In this document: in pieces, positions 10,357 to 22,682 of the stretch
How positions within the stretch are numbered: the stretch's first letter is position 1
Layout of the letters: every line of letters starts with the position of its first letter
Origin: Monosiga brevicollis MX1
Lineage: Eukaryota > Opisthokonta > Choanoflagellata > Craspedida > Salpingoecidae
Direction: 5' to 3'
Assembly: GCF_000002865.3 (NCBI RefSeq)
Contig: NW_001865051.1
Coordinates: 1,014,081 to 1,050,895 of the forward strand
DNA: 36,815 bases
Position numbers and translations under genes: made by a program
The notes under the pieces: generated by a model
Databases searched by the model: none
Told to the model about the DNA's origin: nothing
The model's input: the letters and a program-made list of their open reading frames with translations, nothing else

Positions 10357-12724
10357 ATGGCTGCCCACAGTGAAATAGGCGGGGCAATGCTATCGCGCGA
10401 CGCTGGCTTGCCAATCCCCGACGCCGGCTCCCCACTTGATTGGCCCGGCTCGCTCATGAGCCTGCCCTCCTTTTACGTGAACACACTGGCCATTGAATCC
10501 GCCGAATCTGCAGCGCCTCTTGTGGCCTCGCCCCGAGATTCCACGATTCTCTCGTCTGCGTCGGAAAACGAGAGTGCCTCATCTCCGACGCTGTCTTCCT
10601 CCTACACCAGCTGGGATGACGCCCAGCTGCAGGCCGCTCCCACTCATGCCATGCCAACATCTGTGGCTCCTCAAGCCTCCCGGGTGGCGCCAGGACTCGT
10701 CTCCCCAGCTCTTCGCCCCGCCCCGGCGTCTGTGCCCATCCCAAACGGTTCAGGCTTTGCCAGCTTGCCTCATCACCTTCAGTTCATGCTAGCGGCTCGT
10801 TTCCAGGCCGCCTCGTCAGGCTCAGGTACGTGGCACACACACACACACACCTTCAATGCGATCAAGCACGAGCCTGGCTTCATGATACCGTGGGTAGCTG
10901 ATAAAGCTCATCAACTTGCGTTTTTGTGTGGGACATTGGCAGAAGCTGACGCACTGACACCTTCGGAGCAGCTGGCAGTGCGCTCGCGTGTGGCTCAGCT
11001 GGCCAGCCACCTCCAACGCCAACGGTACCACCAAGCGACTGCAACCAACCTGCTCGATCCTCCGTCCGGCCTGACGAGTTCCATGCCGCGAAACCCATCA
11101 TGCCTGCAAGCCGATCGGCTGCTGGTGCGCCGTCGGGCGTCCCCCTGGATGGCGGTATGTTCGTTGGCACAGCCTTGAGTGCCTGTCGCCTTGCTAGCCG
11201 GCCAGTGTCGAATAGCAATGCGGTTTTTCCTGGTACATTCTTCCAGCTAACGCCATGTCATTGAAACGGGCACGCAGCGACGTCGCTTCCGCATCTCGGG
11301 CAAGTCTAGTGTCAAGACTTCTGTGTGGTGTCCATTGGATGGCGGTAAGGCCCGGTCACATTGGGGGCGATTGACGTTGACGCATCTCGCTGGTGCTGGC
11401 GGATGGCATAATGACATTTTGTTGACTCGCCCTTCTGCCTCAGAACACGCCGCCGGCATGCTATGTCCCATGGGGCGCCTGCAAGAGCTGCCCGCGGATC
11501 ACAAAAGTGTTACGGACCTCTTTGAGAATGCTTTTTGCCTGCCATCGGGTAAGTGGGCACATCCCGACTCGCAGTTGATCATGCGATGTGCCCCCGAGTG
11601 GCGGTCTGATCTTACATGTATTGGTTCCGCGATGGCGATGGGTGACCGCTCTAGAGACCAGCGACGAAGACGACAACACAGATCATGGCGATGAGGGAGG
11701 AAGCTCAAGTACAGACGCCTCGCCACCGCCAACGCCACGCACACCAGCCTCGCCCAGCGGCACGGCGCTGGTCGCCATGAGTAGCATGTTGCCAGACAGT
11801 CAGTTTGTTGCAGATCGGGTATGCCAGCCTAATCGCTTGGTGGTGGCTCGCTTGGACTGCCGCACGGGTGATTTTCGTAGCGCTGCCAGCGTCCGGGTTG
11901 GGCAACACGTGCGTAGTATGGCGCTGCACACGACGACGGACGCTGTGCACTTGTATGTGGCGGCCGGTACCAAACTACGGCTTTTCCGACCAACCGATGG
12001 AGAATTGCGCTGCGTCTGGAGCAAGGAAACGGACGGAGTTCTGCAGCAGCTTGAGCGCAACGCGAGTCGACCCCTGTTGCTCTTGGGTGGATTTTCGGGG
12101 GTGGTGCGGTGCTTGGACCTGGGGCGCACTGAATCAGTACGCCGACGCACCGAGTTCTCGAGCTGCGTGTATCGTCAGCACCTCTCCGAGGCCGTGGCCA
12201 GCTTGGCATGGCGACCGCAGTCGCTCAACACGTTCTCTGTGGCCCTGGACAACAATCAATTGGAGCTCCGAGACCTGTGTGACACGGGCCGCGCTGGTGT
12301 GCGGTTGCACATGGCGTCGACGGCCTATGGTCACTGCTGGCTCGACGCACAGACCCTGGCAACGGGGCACGACGCAGGCGCCGTCGCCCTCTGGGACGTG
12401 CGCATGGCCACGCGACCTTTGCAGCAATTTCACCTGACGGGGCTGGGTGCCGTCGGTCACCTGCGCTTCAACGCTACTCGAGCACTGCTGAGCTGTGACG
12501 GCCATGGCAGCGCACTAGTCGACTTTTCGGGTGGACACGCGGCGCCGCGTGCTCTGGTGTCCGTGCCATCAGCGGCTCCCTCACCGCATACCCTCATTCC
12601 TGGTCCCCCTCAAACGTGTTTGCATCACTTTGAAAACGATGCGCTTCTGGCGTTTGACTCGGATGGCTTTTTCGGGCTTCCCACCCCGCTCGCCGCGCAG
12701 TCTGCCTCGCCGCTGCTGGCATGA
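10357..12724 (+). CDS. WD-repeat protein with long disordered N-terminus
   Basis: Five phase-compatible exons: 10357-10825, 10943-11154, 11278-11344, 11444-11548 and 11655-12724, giving about 640 residues. The first 150 residues are rich in Ser, Pro and Ala and probably disordered. A Leu/Arg-rich helical stretch (TPSEQLAVRSRVAQLASHLQ) and an acidic Ser/Asp/Pro segment (ETSDEDDNTDHGDEGG) follow. The last exon encodes a beta-propeller-like region: VARLDCRTGDF, LYVAAGTKLRLFRPTDGEL, LLLLGGFSGVVRCLDLG, VASLAWRPQ..FSVALDNNQLELRDL, and the clearest WD repeat, LATGHDAGAVALWDVRMATRPL. This could be a CUL4-DDB1 substrate receptor of the DCAF type, because a WDVR motif is present, but I cannot name the family. 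Intron 1 carries a short CA repeat. It is followed head to tail by PSMD1. Confidence 0.8.
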
Positions 12725-12916
12725 TCAATTTGGTTGGGCACACCTTGTACTTCCGTCTTGACCAGTTTCCGGCGCCCTACTGGCGCCCTGCGAGACGACG
12801 ACTCGTCGGAGCATGTCTTGTGTCTTCATATTTATTAACAGTTGACGTCCAGTCCCTGCCAATTTTAATCGAAGGGCTCACCTGCCTTATCTACCTCGAT
12901 TTGGGTTGAAGTCGCA

Positions 12917-12928
12917 ATTGACGTCAAT
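12917..12928. promoter_or_regulatory. CRE-like palindrome ATTGACGTCAAT
   Basis: A perfect 12-base palindrome contains the full CREB/ATF site TGACGTCA. A half-related site, GTTGACGTCC, occurs about 80 bases upstream. It lies about 190 bases after the WD-gene stop and about 755 bases before the PSMD1 start, so its target is unclear. Confidence 0.45.
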
Positions 12929-13308
12929 GCTCAACACAGTCGAACATGAAGGGTCTTTTCCACCACTCGTGCCTGAACAATGCTTTCGCTCATGTCTTTT
13001 AGTCTCCTACCTGTTTCACGCCGACCATCGTCTGCTTCCTGCCGATGCACATTCTGCTCGACTGTGTGGCGCCGTCAGCGCGCAATTAGCAGAGGCTTCC
13101 ATAGCCCGACCTGTTTTTTTACGACGTGGTTTCTGAAGCGTGACTAAAGTCGTCGAGGGCGGCTCACCCTGAGCATGCTGCTCGTTTTGCTCGTTTTGCT
13201 CCAGGTATAGCCCTGCTACCACATGTAGCTCCCCGGATCATCAGAAGCCAAAGCTTTACAATATCCATTGGTTCAAAGTGTGTCATATGTGGCGCTTAGT
13301 GGTCACAA

Positions 13309-13410
13309 GTGAGAGAGAGAGAGAGAGCAGAGAGAAAGCAGAGAGAGAGAGCAGAGAGAAAGCAGAGAGCAGAGAGAGAAGAGAAGAGAAAGTCAGAGAG
13401 AGAGAAAAAG
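13309..13410. repeat. GA-rich imperfect repeat
   Basis: Units of GAGAGAGAGCAGAGAGAAAGCA type, degenerate, lie about 270-370 bases upstream of the PSMD1 start. Confidence 0.9.
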
Positions 13411-13682
13411 TCAGAGCCAGTGTCAAGAATTCTTTTGTTAGTTTACTGTTTTTGGGTCTTGTTGTGTTGTGCAGCAGCAAAACCGGCTATTCAAAAGGGC
13501 AGCCGCGTCAGGACCACGCGTTTGACTGCGGTGATCGACTTGAGGGTGCGAGGGGTGATAGACCAGTGTGTGCTACGGTTTGTGCACGACAGGATTCATT
13601 GGTCCCCCGGGTCCCTTGGTCCACGCCGCTGGATTGCTTGGTGACGACAGTGAGTTGACGGCTCCAGTAACACACAAGCACT

Positions 13683-13886
13683 ATGCCTGGACTCACCTCG
13701 GCGGGTAAGTGAGGTGGACGATGTTCACTGACTCGACTGCAGGCCGCCTCGGCAACCAGCGTCCCTTCTTGGCTGATAGTGCGTTCCTGTATGCATGGGC
13801 ATGCTTGCGGTGCATGTTGACAGGTGGCGCGCTCGCGCTGCTCCACGATGACGACCAGCAGCTACAGGTATCTTCAATAGTGACGC

Positions 13887-13928
<42 letters not shown>

Positions 13929-16900
13929 CGTGTTTTATCCTTCTTCACGACCGGTTGAGCGAGAGCGGTGCAGTGGCAGCCGGCGAAGAGCCAGGGGAGG
14001 AAAGAGGCGAAGGACCAGGGGAGGAAAGAGGCAAAGGAGGGACGCGCGCGCTTTTCTGCGGCTCCATCTACTCTGTGCTGTCGTTCTCGTCTCCTTCTGC
14101 CACACCCCTGTTTTTGGTTGTTCCTTCTGAATTTCGTCTCCGACTGAGCGCAAGGTCGATGTTACTCGTGTCATCCACCGGCCTGCTCGCTCATGCACAG
14201 CATGCCCGTCATGGCACACTATACTTGCTAGGAGTTTGGCATTGAAAAGCTTTTGGAGCTTGTCGATGACTTTTGGGCCGAAATTGCGGATGACATTGCG
14301 ACCATGTAAGTTTTGCCCCTCAACCACGGCAAAGGCACAACCGCCACCGCTTTTTGGGTTCAAGTCATCCCTCATCACAATTTGATGTGCCTTTTTTAGT
14401 GAGGAGTTGTATGAGAATGAAATGTTTCCCAAGCGCGATAAGGCCGCACTCCTGGCTGCCAAGGTCAGCTTTTCTCCTCATCATGCCTGCGTCGTGTACC
14501 ATCTCGCACTGTCCCAGGTCGCGCTCACTCCATGCCTGGCCAGGTGTACTACCACTTGGGAGCGATGGCAGACTCGCTTCGCTTCGCCATGCACGCGGGC
14601 AAGGCTTTTGACCTCTCTGAACAGTCTCTCTTTGTCAACACGCTCATTTGTAAGTGGACCATACGTCGGCACGGAAGCACGACCTCATGAAAGCTTGGGC
14701 TCGACAACTGCTTGATGATCTCGCGCAATCGCTCATGCGCTCTCTCACCCCCCTCCAACTCTCATTTTTGCATCTGCTGCGTGATGCTCGATCTGCCAAC
14801 CACCTTAGCCGAGGCCATTGACACCTACTCATCCCTGCGCCAAGCCGGCCGCGCTGAGGAGGTGCCAGCCGCCCTGGAGACCACCGTCGACCGCATGTTT
14901 GATCAATGTATCAAGGATGACAACATCCGCGAGGTATGCCTGCCACAGCCAAAGCTCAACCCACAGGGCTTGTTTCTTTCATTTGGGGGTGCGGGGTGGG
15001 GTTTCTTTTTGGTGCCCTGATTTCCAACTCGTCTTGGTGCGTCTCGCGAATTAGGCCGTCGGCGTGGCGCTCGAGGCCCGTCGCATTGACACCATTCAGC
15101 AAGCTCTGGCGGCCGCCAACAATGCACCGGACGTGCTGGAGTACACCTTCAATGCCGTCATGACCCTTGTTACCAGTCGTGCCTTCCGCGATGAGGTCGG
15201 CGCTGTTGTTCTCTTGCCCTGCCATCCCCTTGCATGATCATTCTTCAGCTCGTCACAGCAATTTGCTCTGATCAAGAATGCGCTCAATTTGCCTTTTCGG
15301 ACCCGGAACGGTAATTCTATCTTGCTTGTTGCAGGTCCTCGAGATCTTGGCTGACGTGTACAGCAACGTGGCCAAGCCGGACTATGTTGAGCTTTGCCGC
15401 TGCCACGTGGCCCTCGGCCAGGCAGATCGTCTGGCTAGTCTCTTGCATACCCTGGTGGGCCGCGGCGGCGATGATGTGAGTATTGATTCATCTCGTTTTT
15501 TTTTTTTAAATCTCGTTTTTTTTTTAAAAAGAAAAAAAAAAAGAAAAAAAAAAGGTTTTTGGCAGTGGCTTGCGCTTTGAGTTAACCTACGACTCCTTCG
15601 TTTTGTCAGCGTTTGATTGCCTTTCAGCTGTGCTTTGAGCTCAACAAGGGAGCTCGTCAAAACTTTGTGCAACAAGTGCGCGCAGCTCTTTCTGCCGCCG
15701 TGAACGGTGGCGCTGAGACCACAGCCATGGACCAGAGTGCCGATACGGGTGACAAGGACATTGCTGCCGCTGTCAAGCGCATGGACAGCATTCTGTCCGG
15801 GGACATTACGCTCACGCTCCACGTCGACTTTTTGAGCCGCAACAACCACAGTGATCTCCTCCTCCTCAAAAACCTCAAGGATCAGACCCCCAACTCAATG
15901 ATCTGCCATAGTGCTGTAGTGTTGGCCCACATGCTCATGTCCGCTGGTACCACCAGCGACGTCTTCCTTCGGTATGTCGCGCTCGAACACAGCTGAAGAA
16001 TCATCATTCCGGCTGCGGGAGGGTGTTGGGACATGTCGATATTCGCCTTGCCTGCGGCAAATTACTGATGTCGTTGGATGAACTGGTTGGTCGGGAACAG
16101 GGAAAACAAGGACTGGCTTATGAAGGCTCAGAACTGGGCCAAGTTTAGCGCCGTCAGCGGCCTCGGTGTGATTCACAAGGTACCGTGGCTCGCAAGTCGG
16201 TGGGGGGTGGCTTTGTCCGTGCGTTGGTGTGCCCCCACCTCGCCTCACTGCACGTCACACTGAATAGGGGCACACACACCAAGCTCGCAAGGTCTTGGAG
16301 CCTTATCTGCCTCGTGATGATGGCAGTGGGTCCCCATACGAGATCAGTGGTGGCTTGTATGCCTTTGGCCTTCTGCATGCGGGTCATGGCCAAGCCGTTC
16401 TTGCGGACATGACACAGTACCTTGTCGGTGCATCCACCGAGGTGGTGCAGCACGGTGCTGCCCTTGGACTTGGCTTGGCGGCCCTCGGCTGCCAGGATAA
16501 CGATGCGCAAATGGCGCTCCAAAACACGCTGGCGATGGACAGTGCCGTGGCTGGTGAAGCAGCCGGTATTGCCATGGGCCTCAACATGATTGGCACGGGC
16601 GATCACGACAGCATCAATCACATGTTCAACTACGCCGAGGCCACTGAGCACGAAAAGATTATTCGCGGTGCGGTTTGCGTGCTTGCTTATGTTCTCAACC
16701 ATGTCATTTCTACAGCGCTTGTGGATTGCATATTTTTTTTTTCTTTTTGACTGAACCTCATTAAAGTGTGTGTGTGCCTTTGGTTGGCCGTACCGGGGAT
16801 GGGTTGTACATCCAGGTCTGGCCTTGGGTATGGCCTTTATTCAGCAAGGTCGTCGCGAACAAGCCGACGACATGATTGCCACTCTGCTCAAGCACACGGA

Positions 16901-18929
16901 TCCTCTGCTGCGGGCTGGTGGCTGCCACATGCTGGCTACGGCCTACGCCGGCACCGATGATAACAACGTCACCAAACGGTTCGGCACAGCGCGTGGTCGA
17001 TCCCATCAATGTGTTTGCCAGGCTCAGCAAAAAAAAAAAAAAAAAATAGGCCCACTCATTGCACCATAATATCAATGCGTGGTTTTGTTTTTGATAGCCT
17101 ACTCCATATCGCTGTCAGTGACGCAAGCAACGACGTGCGCCGTGCTGCGGCCGTGGCCATTGGCTTTGTCATGATTCGGTTGGTTTCAAAGGCGCATGTG
17201 CTGGGTGGCGCGCAGCCACCTGGACAAATGGCTCACGATTCGATCGTTTGATTTAGATCACCCGAGAAGGTGCCCACCTTGCTCGCGCTGCTCTGTGAGA
17301 GCTTCAACCCTCACGTGCGGGGTGGCTGCTGCTTGGCGCTCGGCGTGGCCTGCGCTGGTACGGGGCTTGTCTCCGCCCTCAACCTGATTGAGCCCATGTT
17401 CAAGGTACGTTTCTGCCGGTACAGACGACGCAATGGGTCGAGCCTTGGGGGACAGGAAAGAAGGGGTGTGTGTGTGTCGTCGATATACCTGAAGCCTCTC
17501 ATTCCAATCGACACCTGCTTTGCTGTGCTCCCTGGTGCCGAACGACCTTGCCAGGATGCCACACCGTTTGTGCGTCAGTGCGCTTATGTGGCGACCGGCA
17601 TGATCCTCATTCAGGCTCAAAACACACACCCCAAGGTTTGTGACATGTCTCATTCGATCGTGGCAGAAACAAACAAACAAAAAGTTCAATCCAAATGGGC
17701 CGGCTCAACACACGCGACTTGTCAACACCCATTTGCTTTGCAGGTGGCTTCCTTCAAGAAGGAGGTTGATGAAGTGGCGTCCCAAGCACACCAGCCCATT
17801 CTGGCCCGTTTCGGTGCCGTTCTGGCCATGGGCATCATGTATGCCGGTGGTCAAAATACTACCATTCAGCCATGCCGTGACCACGGACACATTGATGATC
17901 AGTCGATTGTCGGTCTGCTGGTCTTTACCCAGTTTTGGTTCTGGTTCCCCTTTACCCACTTCTTGTCTCTGGCCTTGACGCCCACGGCCCTGATTTGCCT
18001 CAACGGCGACCTCAAGATGCCCCAGATTGATATTCTGTCAGCTGTTGAACCATCCAAGTAGGCTATTGCACTATTTTTGCGGTTGTTGCATCCACCTGCT
18101 CAACTCCTCCAGTGGCTCTGGTAGTTGGGTTGGTCCGGGTTGAGCTTCCAAGAATCGGGTTGTCTGGATCAGGAGGGGTGCTCATTGGTGATGTCTGTGT
18201 GGTATACGCTAGGTATGCATACTTCCCGATGACCGAGCCCCCCAAGGAAAAGAGCAAGGACAAGGTCGCGACTGCCGTCCTTTCCATTACGGACAAGGCC
18301 AACAGGCTACAGGTAGGATCTGTTTGCCGTTTGGCGTTGGCTCTGGGGCGTTGGCTCTGGGGCGTTGGCTCTGGGCGATGGCTCTGAGCCAGAATCAACC
18401 TTGCTTGAGCCCCCTTCTCATCAATCGCACGACCTGTAGAAGAACAAGCGCCAAGAGGCGGAAAAGATGGATACCAAGCCTGAGGGCGAGTCCGAGAAGG
18501 AGGACAAGAAGGAAGGCGAGGACGAGAAGCCTGTCGCAGCGGAACCTGAGCCCAAGGAAGAGCTTCTCTCCAACCCGGCTCGCGTTGTGGCCGCACAACT
18601 GCCCGTAGTGTCCATTCCCGACGGATGCCGTTACCGCCCCGTGGTAGGCGCTTGCGTTTGCAAACCGTTCTGCTGAGCTCGACGGCGCCCATGATGCCGT
18701 TATGACTGCCTCTGATGTCTTTGCTCACTGCTCGTTGAACACAACCCGTTTCTTTTAGCTGTTGCCTCTGCGTGGAGATGTGACTGTATTGTCTGACACG
18801 ACACCGGGTGAGGAGGAGATTATTTTGGAGACATCAGAGCCTGGCGTTGAGCAGGCAGGCGGTGTTTCTACGGCCAACGAGCCCGCACCGCCTGCGCCGT
18901 TTGAGTTTGATGAAAGCAAGGAAGATTAA
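13683..18929 (+). CDS. PSMD1: 26S proteasome regulatory subunit PSMD1/Rpn2
   Basis: Nineteen phase-compatible exons: 13683-13704, 13824-13867, 14232-14305, 14400-14463, 14544-14649, 14809-14933, 15055-15195, 15335-15475, 15610-15971, 16101-16179, 16268-16667, 16816-16978, 17098-17178, 17257-17404, 17555-17635, 17744-18057, 18213-18312, 18440-18643 and 18759-18929, giving about 939 residues (human: 953). Recognisable blocks include LLELVDDFWAEIADDI, SKVYYHLG-like KVYYHLGAMADSL, VGVALEARRIDT, repeated PC (proteasome/cyclosome) repeats such as GGLYAFGLLHAGHG, GAALGLGLAALG and RGGCCLALGVACAGTG, then SIVGLLVFTQFWFWFPFTHFLSLALTPT, a charged Lys/Glu stretch and the C-terminal NPARVVAAQLPV..CRYRP. 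Rpn2 is a base subunit that docks ubiquitin receptors. Exon 1 codes only seven complete residues. It converges with HSF. Confidence 0.97.
13891..13928. repeat. T38 homopolymer in PSMD1 intron 2
   Basis: An uninterrupted run of 38 T lies in the intron between exons 13824-13867 and 14232-14305. A related T/A block (T-runs followed by A-runs, able to fold back) lies in a later PSMD1 intron at 15499-15553. Confidence 0.95.
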
Positions 18930-19471
18930 GCAACCGAGCCGTGCATTTTTGTAGTGAAAGCCTTTCTCTCTCTCCCTCCCTCTCTGTGTGGCAGATTTCG
19001 GGTGGTTGGCTGCGCGTTGCTGCAGCCACATACCATCAAAGGTTCTGGGCTGTTTTGAACAGTCCGCGCTTTGTCGGGCGCATGTTTGGCCTGCCATCTC
19101 TTGTCCATCCAAATTGACCCGTTGACCTGTTTGAGTTTGGGAAGAAAGGTGCGACGTGTCATCTGCAGAAAAGCGTCAATGACCCAGTTTTCAACTCAGG
19201 AGAGAAAGAGAACCAGGGCCGAGACAAAGGAGAAGAGATGGCAAAGCGAGAGGACATTAGGATGCAAAATGCAAAGAGAAATGACACGGAACATCACGGT
19301 GCACGAAATTAAAAACGAAGAAAGGCCACAAGCCCAACAGCACGCATGAGACAGCCCACACTATGGGCAGGATTAAAGGGGAGAGAGGGGAGAAGGCGGC
19401 GCAATGCAATAGCGCCACTAGGCGTATGGAAAGACGAGAAAAACAGAAAAAAAAAAAAAAGACGGGGGAAA
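18930..19471. other. Convergent 3' region PSMD1/HSF
   Basis: No gene seen. The stretch carries the 3' ends of two convergent genes. It includes a short TCTC tract (about 18964-18985) and an A14 run at 19447-19460, which is a T-run just after the HSF stop on the minus strand. Confidence 0.6.
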
Positions 19472-20895
19472 TTATTGGACTGAAACAAAGCCGTCGTTAT
19501 CCGTCTTGTTAATGCTGGCCAGCATGGCGTCAATGTCCATGCCACCACTTTCTTCGACAAAGACGCTGTCCATGTTGCCAGTGCCACGGAAGGACACATC
19601 CGACTGTCCAAATGAGGATCCGCCGTCGAAGCCAGACCCGCCAAAGCCGCCGCGGCCCATGCCGCCATGGTCGCCGTGCCCAGAGGACATACTGCCGGGG
19701 GGGGGGGGGGGGGGTCAGGGATATTGCACAAGGGACAAGGGACGGTGTGCCACTTCAGACGTGTCGAAGAAGAGACCTACCGTGCATGCCACCTCCGGCG
19801 CCAAAGTTGTGGGCACCAGTTGGAGTAGCACCGCCGGCAGCACCGCCACCAAAGGATGCACCCTGGTGGCTGTTGGGCCACATGCCCGGGGGTGCTGCCG
19901 CTGTGAGAGGAGCGGGCATGTCAGCATCGGTACTAATACCCATGCGAGTGAGCGCCCGCATGAGCTGAGAAAGGTTTTCCTGTTGCCGAGCCGATTGTGC
20001 CGCCAAAGCTTGGTTCTAAACGAGACACGATGCAGCAAGCGTTTCAGGGTGATTTTGAAGAGCCAGCAACTGCTTTTGACCACCACAACATGTCAAGCAT
20101 CACAGACAAGAAGGCTCAACCACCGACTGCGCCAAGTCGGCAAGCACAGCTACGAGATCACTCTGGTTCGACGCGGACCGTCGCCCAATCCCAAGGCTCT
20201 CGGCTGGTATTGTAATTGTGTGTCATCGAGCTGAAAACTAACCTGAAGGTGCAAAAACTGGACTTGGCGCTCAAGGGCGACAAGGCGTTGGTCAGTGAGG
20301 TGTTGTTGCCGACTTTGAAACTCCTGTGTCGGTTGCTGCATGACGGGCGTGGAAGGGTTGGGGGTGCGCGATTTTTTGGCGGATGCGGCGGAGGATTTTC
20401 GATGGATAAGGTGAAGCAGATCCTCACGCCCACGGCGGAAGTAAGGGTTGCTAAAGCGCTCGATCATGCCCACGCCGGGCATGACCTTGCCCTTGTTGCT
20501 TGTGTTACGATGGAATCCTGGTCATCGTGGAGAAGGCCAAATGAGCCATGGTGACAAGTCGAATCACCTCTGATCTTTTTATGGATTGGGTGGCACTGTG
20601 CAGCAGCAGGACGAGGTGTGCGTCTGTACGCACCATACATGTTGAGCTGTCGGACAAAGGAGGCATAGTTGTTGTGTTTGTAATAAGCGGGCAAGACATC
20701 GCGGGAAAACGCAGCGATATCGGCCACCCAGAAAGAGGAGCCGTCGTCGCTCCACTTGATAATGTGGTTGTGCTGGTCGTTGTTGGCTAGCCGATAGAGT
20801 TTTTGCAAGAATTGGGGAACGCCACCGCGGGTTGAGGAGGGGCTGCGATCATCCACGCCCATGGAGGACGAGTCCACATCCGAGACATCATCCAT
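19472..20895 (-). CDS. Heat shock transcription factor (HSF)
   Basis: Four exons, 20895-20634, 20517-20243, 20015-19777 and 19691-19472 (TAA), give about 331 residues. The start sits in a good context (ccaccATGG). Residues about 25-125 form the HSF winged-helix DNA-binding domain: VPQFLQKLYRLANN, HIIKWSDDGSSFWV, YYKHNNYASFVRQLNMYGF, then MIERFSNPYFRRGREDLLHLIHRK. A basic linker and a short heptad region for trimerisation follow (LVALERQVQFLHLQNQALAAQSA). The tail is rich in Gly and Ser with an acidic activation-like end (GGMDIDAMLASINKTDNDG). HSFs bind nGAAn repeats and induce chaperone genes. It is shorter than metazoan HSF1 (over 500 residues). The last donor must be AG|gtctct; the stronger-looking gtaggt four bases earlier would shift the frame. 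Confidence 0.95.
19697..19714. repeat. G18 homopolymer before the last HSF exon
   Basis: On the transcript strand this is a C18 run ending a few bases before the acceptor at 19692, where it takes the place of the polypyrimidine tract. On the plus strand the G-run could form a G-quadruplex. Confidence 0.9.
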
Positions 20896-21311
20896 GGTGG
20901 GTGGTGCGCGAGGCGGATCGAGTCGACACGGGGAGTGAATCAGCCCAGGGTTCGGGCATCGGGCATCGAGTCTGCGGGGCACGGGCGCGGGGCAAAGCAG
21001 GGGCCCGGAGCCTCAGCTAGAAGGGCCTATTACGATGGCCGTCACGCCTCTATCCCTACGAGAAGGCGCAAAGGTCACAAAGCGTACAGAGGCGAGCAGG
21101 AAAAAAAAACAAAAAAAACAAGATAAGGCAGGGAGCAGCAAGTCGGGCATGTGGCTCTTTGAATAGGGTGATAAACGACTGCCAATCAGGTGTGCGCAAC
21201 GGCCAATTGTAACGCCCCCGAGCAACGAGGGAAAGAAAGGAGAGGGAGAGGCAGCAGATGAGGCGAGCGTGAGCGCGAGCGGTGCTCGTGTGTGTTCAGC
21301 TTCAGGGGTCA

Positions 21312-21316
21312 AGAGA

Positions 21317-21391
<75 letters not shown>
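21312..21391. repeat. (GA)n microsatellite, about 40 units
   Basis: GA dinucleotides with a single TA interruption (near 21331). The tract lies about 420-500 bases upstream of the HSF start codon. Confidence 0.97.
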
Positions 21392-21392
<1 letters not shown>

Positions 21393-22164
21393 CAGAAACA
21401 GGGATGGAGAGTGGCAGCCTCTTGGGCAGCCAGCAGAGACAAGGACGCATATGTATGTGTGTGTGTGTGTGCCAAGGGATGGCAGACCAAAACCGACAGG
21501 GCGGGGTGGGGCGTTGCTGTGCCGGGTCGGGACGGGACTCACCGTTGACTCGTCTAACTGCTGATGCTTATCGCGACCTCCCTGCATGCGGGAAAGGGCG
21601 GGGCGCAAGGTGAGCGATGGTGCGCGGGGGGTTTGAATCTTCAATCGACTTCACAAGACGCCTTTCATGAGGGTGAGGCGATACTTGGCGCTGCCGTTTC
21701 ACGCACCGTGACGCGCGGGAAAGGAGTGCCGCGTGAGGTTAGAGAAATGGGGTTGGCTGTGGGTGAACGCCAGAGGGAGGGGCAGGAGGTCAACGCAAAG
21801 TCAGAGAGACGCTCAGTGACCGGGTGTGGGGTGTGTGACGAAACCAAGGTGAAAGTAGAGGATGATGATGCAAATGGTGTTTTTAAAGAGAATGCACGTA
21901 TTCAGTGGCCTTTGTCAGAGGGTGAAGAAATTTAGCGCGATTTAGAAATGGAGAGAGTGGCTGGGCGAAAGGAAGGAAAGGAACCTTTCTTCTTCTGCTG
22001 CAACTTTTGCAGATTTTACGACATTAACTCACTGGCTTTTATACTGTCAAGATATTGGTGATTTGGATTTTACTGCATCTTCTTGAATAAAAAGAGCATG
22101 TATAGACGTTACGAACCGAGTTGAGGAAGACAGGGAAGGAAGGGCGAGAGGGTGAGGACAGGAG

Positions 22165-22169
22165 GGATT

Positions 22170-22204
<35 letters not shown>

Positions 22205-22300
22205 CGCGAGAGAGAGAGAATAGAGGCAGAGAGACCGAGGCAGAGAGAGAGAGAACAGAGCCAGAGCCAGAGACAGAGCCATAGACAGAGCCAGAGAGAG
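22165..22300. repeat. Interrupted GA and CAGAGC/CAGAGA repeat
   Basis: GA dinucleotide tracts pass into AGAGCCAGAGCCAGAGACAGAGCC-type units. Confidence 0.85.
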
Positions 22301-22682
22301 AGATCGGCCGAGCGGGGATCGGGGACTGGCACAAGCACGTAGTCAAGCGTTGTCCCATTCAATTGTGTCAATTCAGTGACGGGGGGGTGGACAGACGTCA
22401 ACGCCAAGGCATGAGCAGCTTTCGGGGCTGGTGGGAGCGCAGGAGCATCACGCACTGTGAGATCATACATCATCAAAGCCAGCCCCACCCTCGGCAGGGT
22501 CTGGTCCCGTTCACCCGGCTGCCCTTTGGCCAGCAAGGAGCACCAAGGGTTGCACGGTCAGGAGAACGTTCATGAAGGTTGAGCATGCATCCCGCGTCTT
22601 ACACATGGTGACTCCTTGACGCGATGCCCAACAAACTCTTCCATTTATATTTACTTTTAAGTGTCGAAGCCTACAACAAATT

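Larger units (their letters stand above)
12725..13682. other. Intergenic region WD gene to PSMD1
   Basis: No gene recognised. It should contain the 3' UTR of the WD gene and the PSMD1 promoter. It holds a CRE-like palindrome (12917-12928) and a GA-rich imperfect repeat (13309-13410). The open frames over the GA tract are repeat-encoded. Confidence 0.6.
20896..22682. other. Long intergenic region upstream of HSF
   Basis: No gene that I can support. It should contain the HSF promoter near its left end. It holds a long GA microsatellite (21312-21391), a GT tract (about 21456-21471) and a second, interrupted GA region (about 22165-22300). All large open frames here are GA-encoded Arg/Glu or Ser/Leu repeats or lack recognisable domains. 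Confidence 0.55.

Noticed and set aside
19691-19781. Frameshift or broken C-terminus of HSF
   Set aside because: First reading with the gtaggt donor lost the frame. Using the AG|gtctct donor four bases downstream restores it, so no break needs to be assumed.
21269-21644. Long Arg/Glu and Ser/Leu open frames on both strands
   Set aside because: They are translations of the GA microsatellite; length is a repeat artefact.
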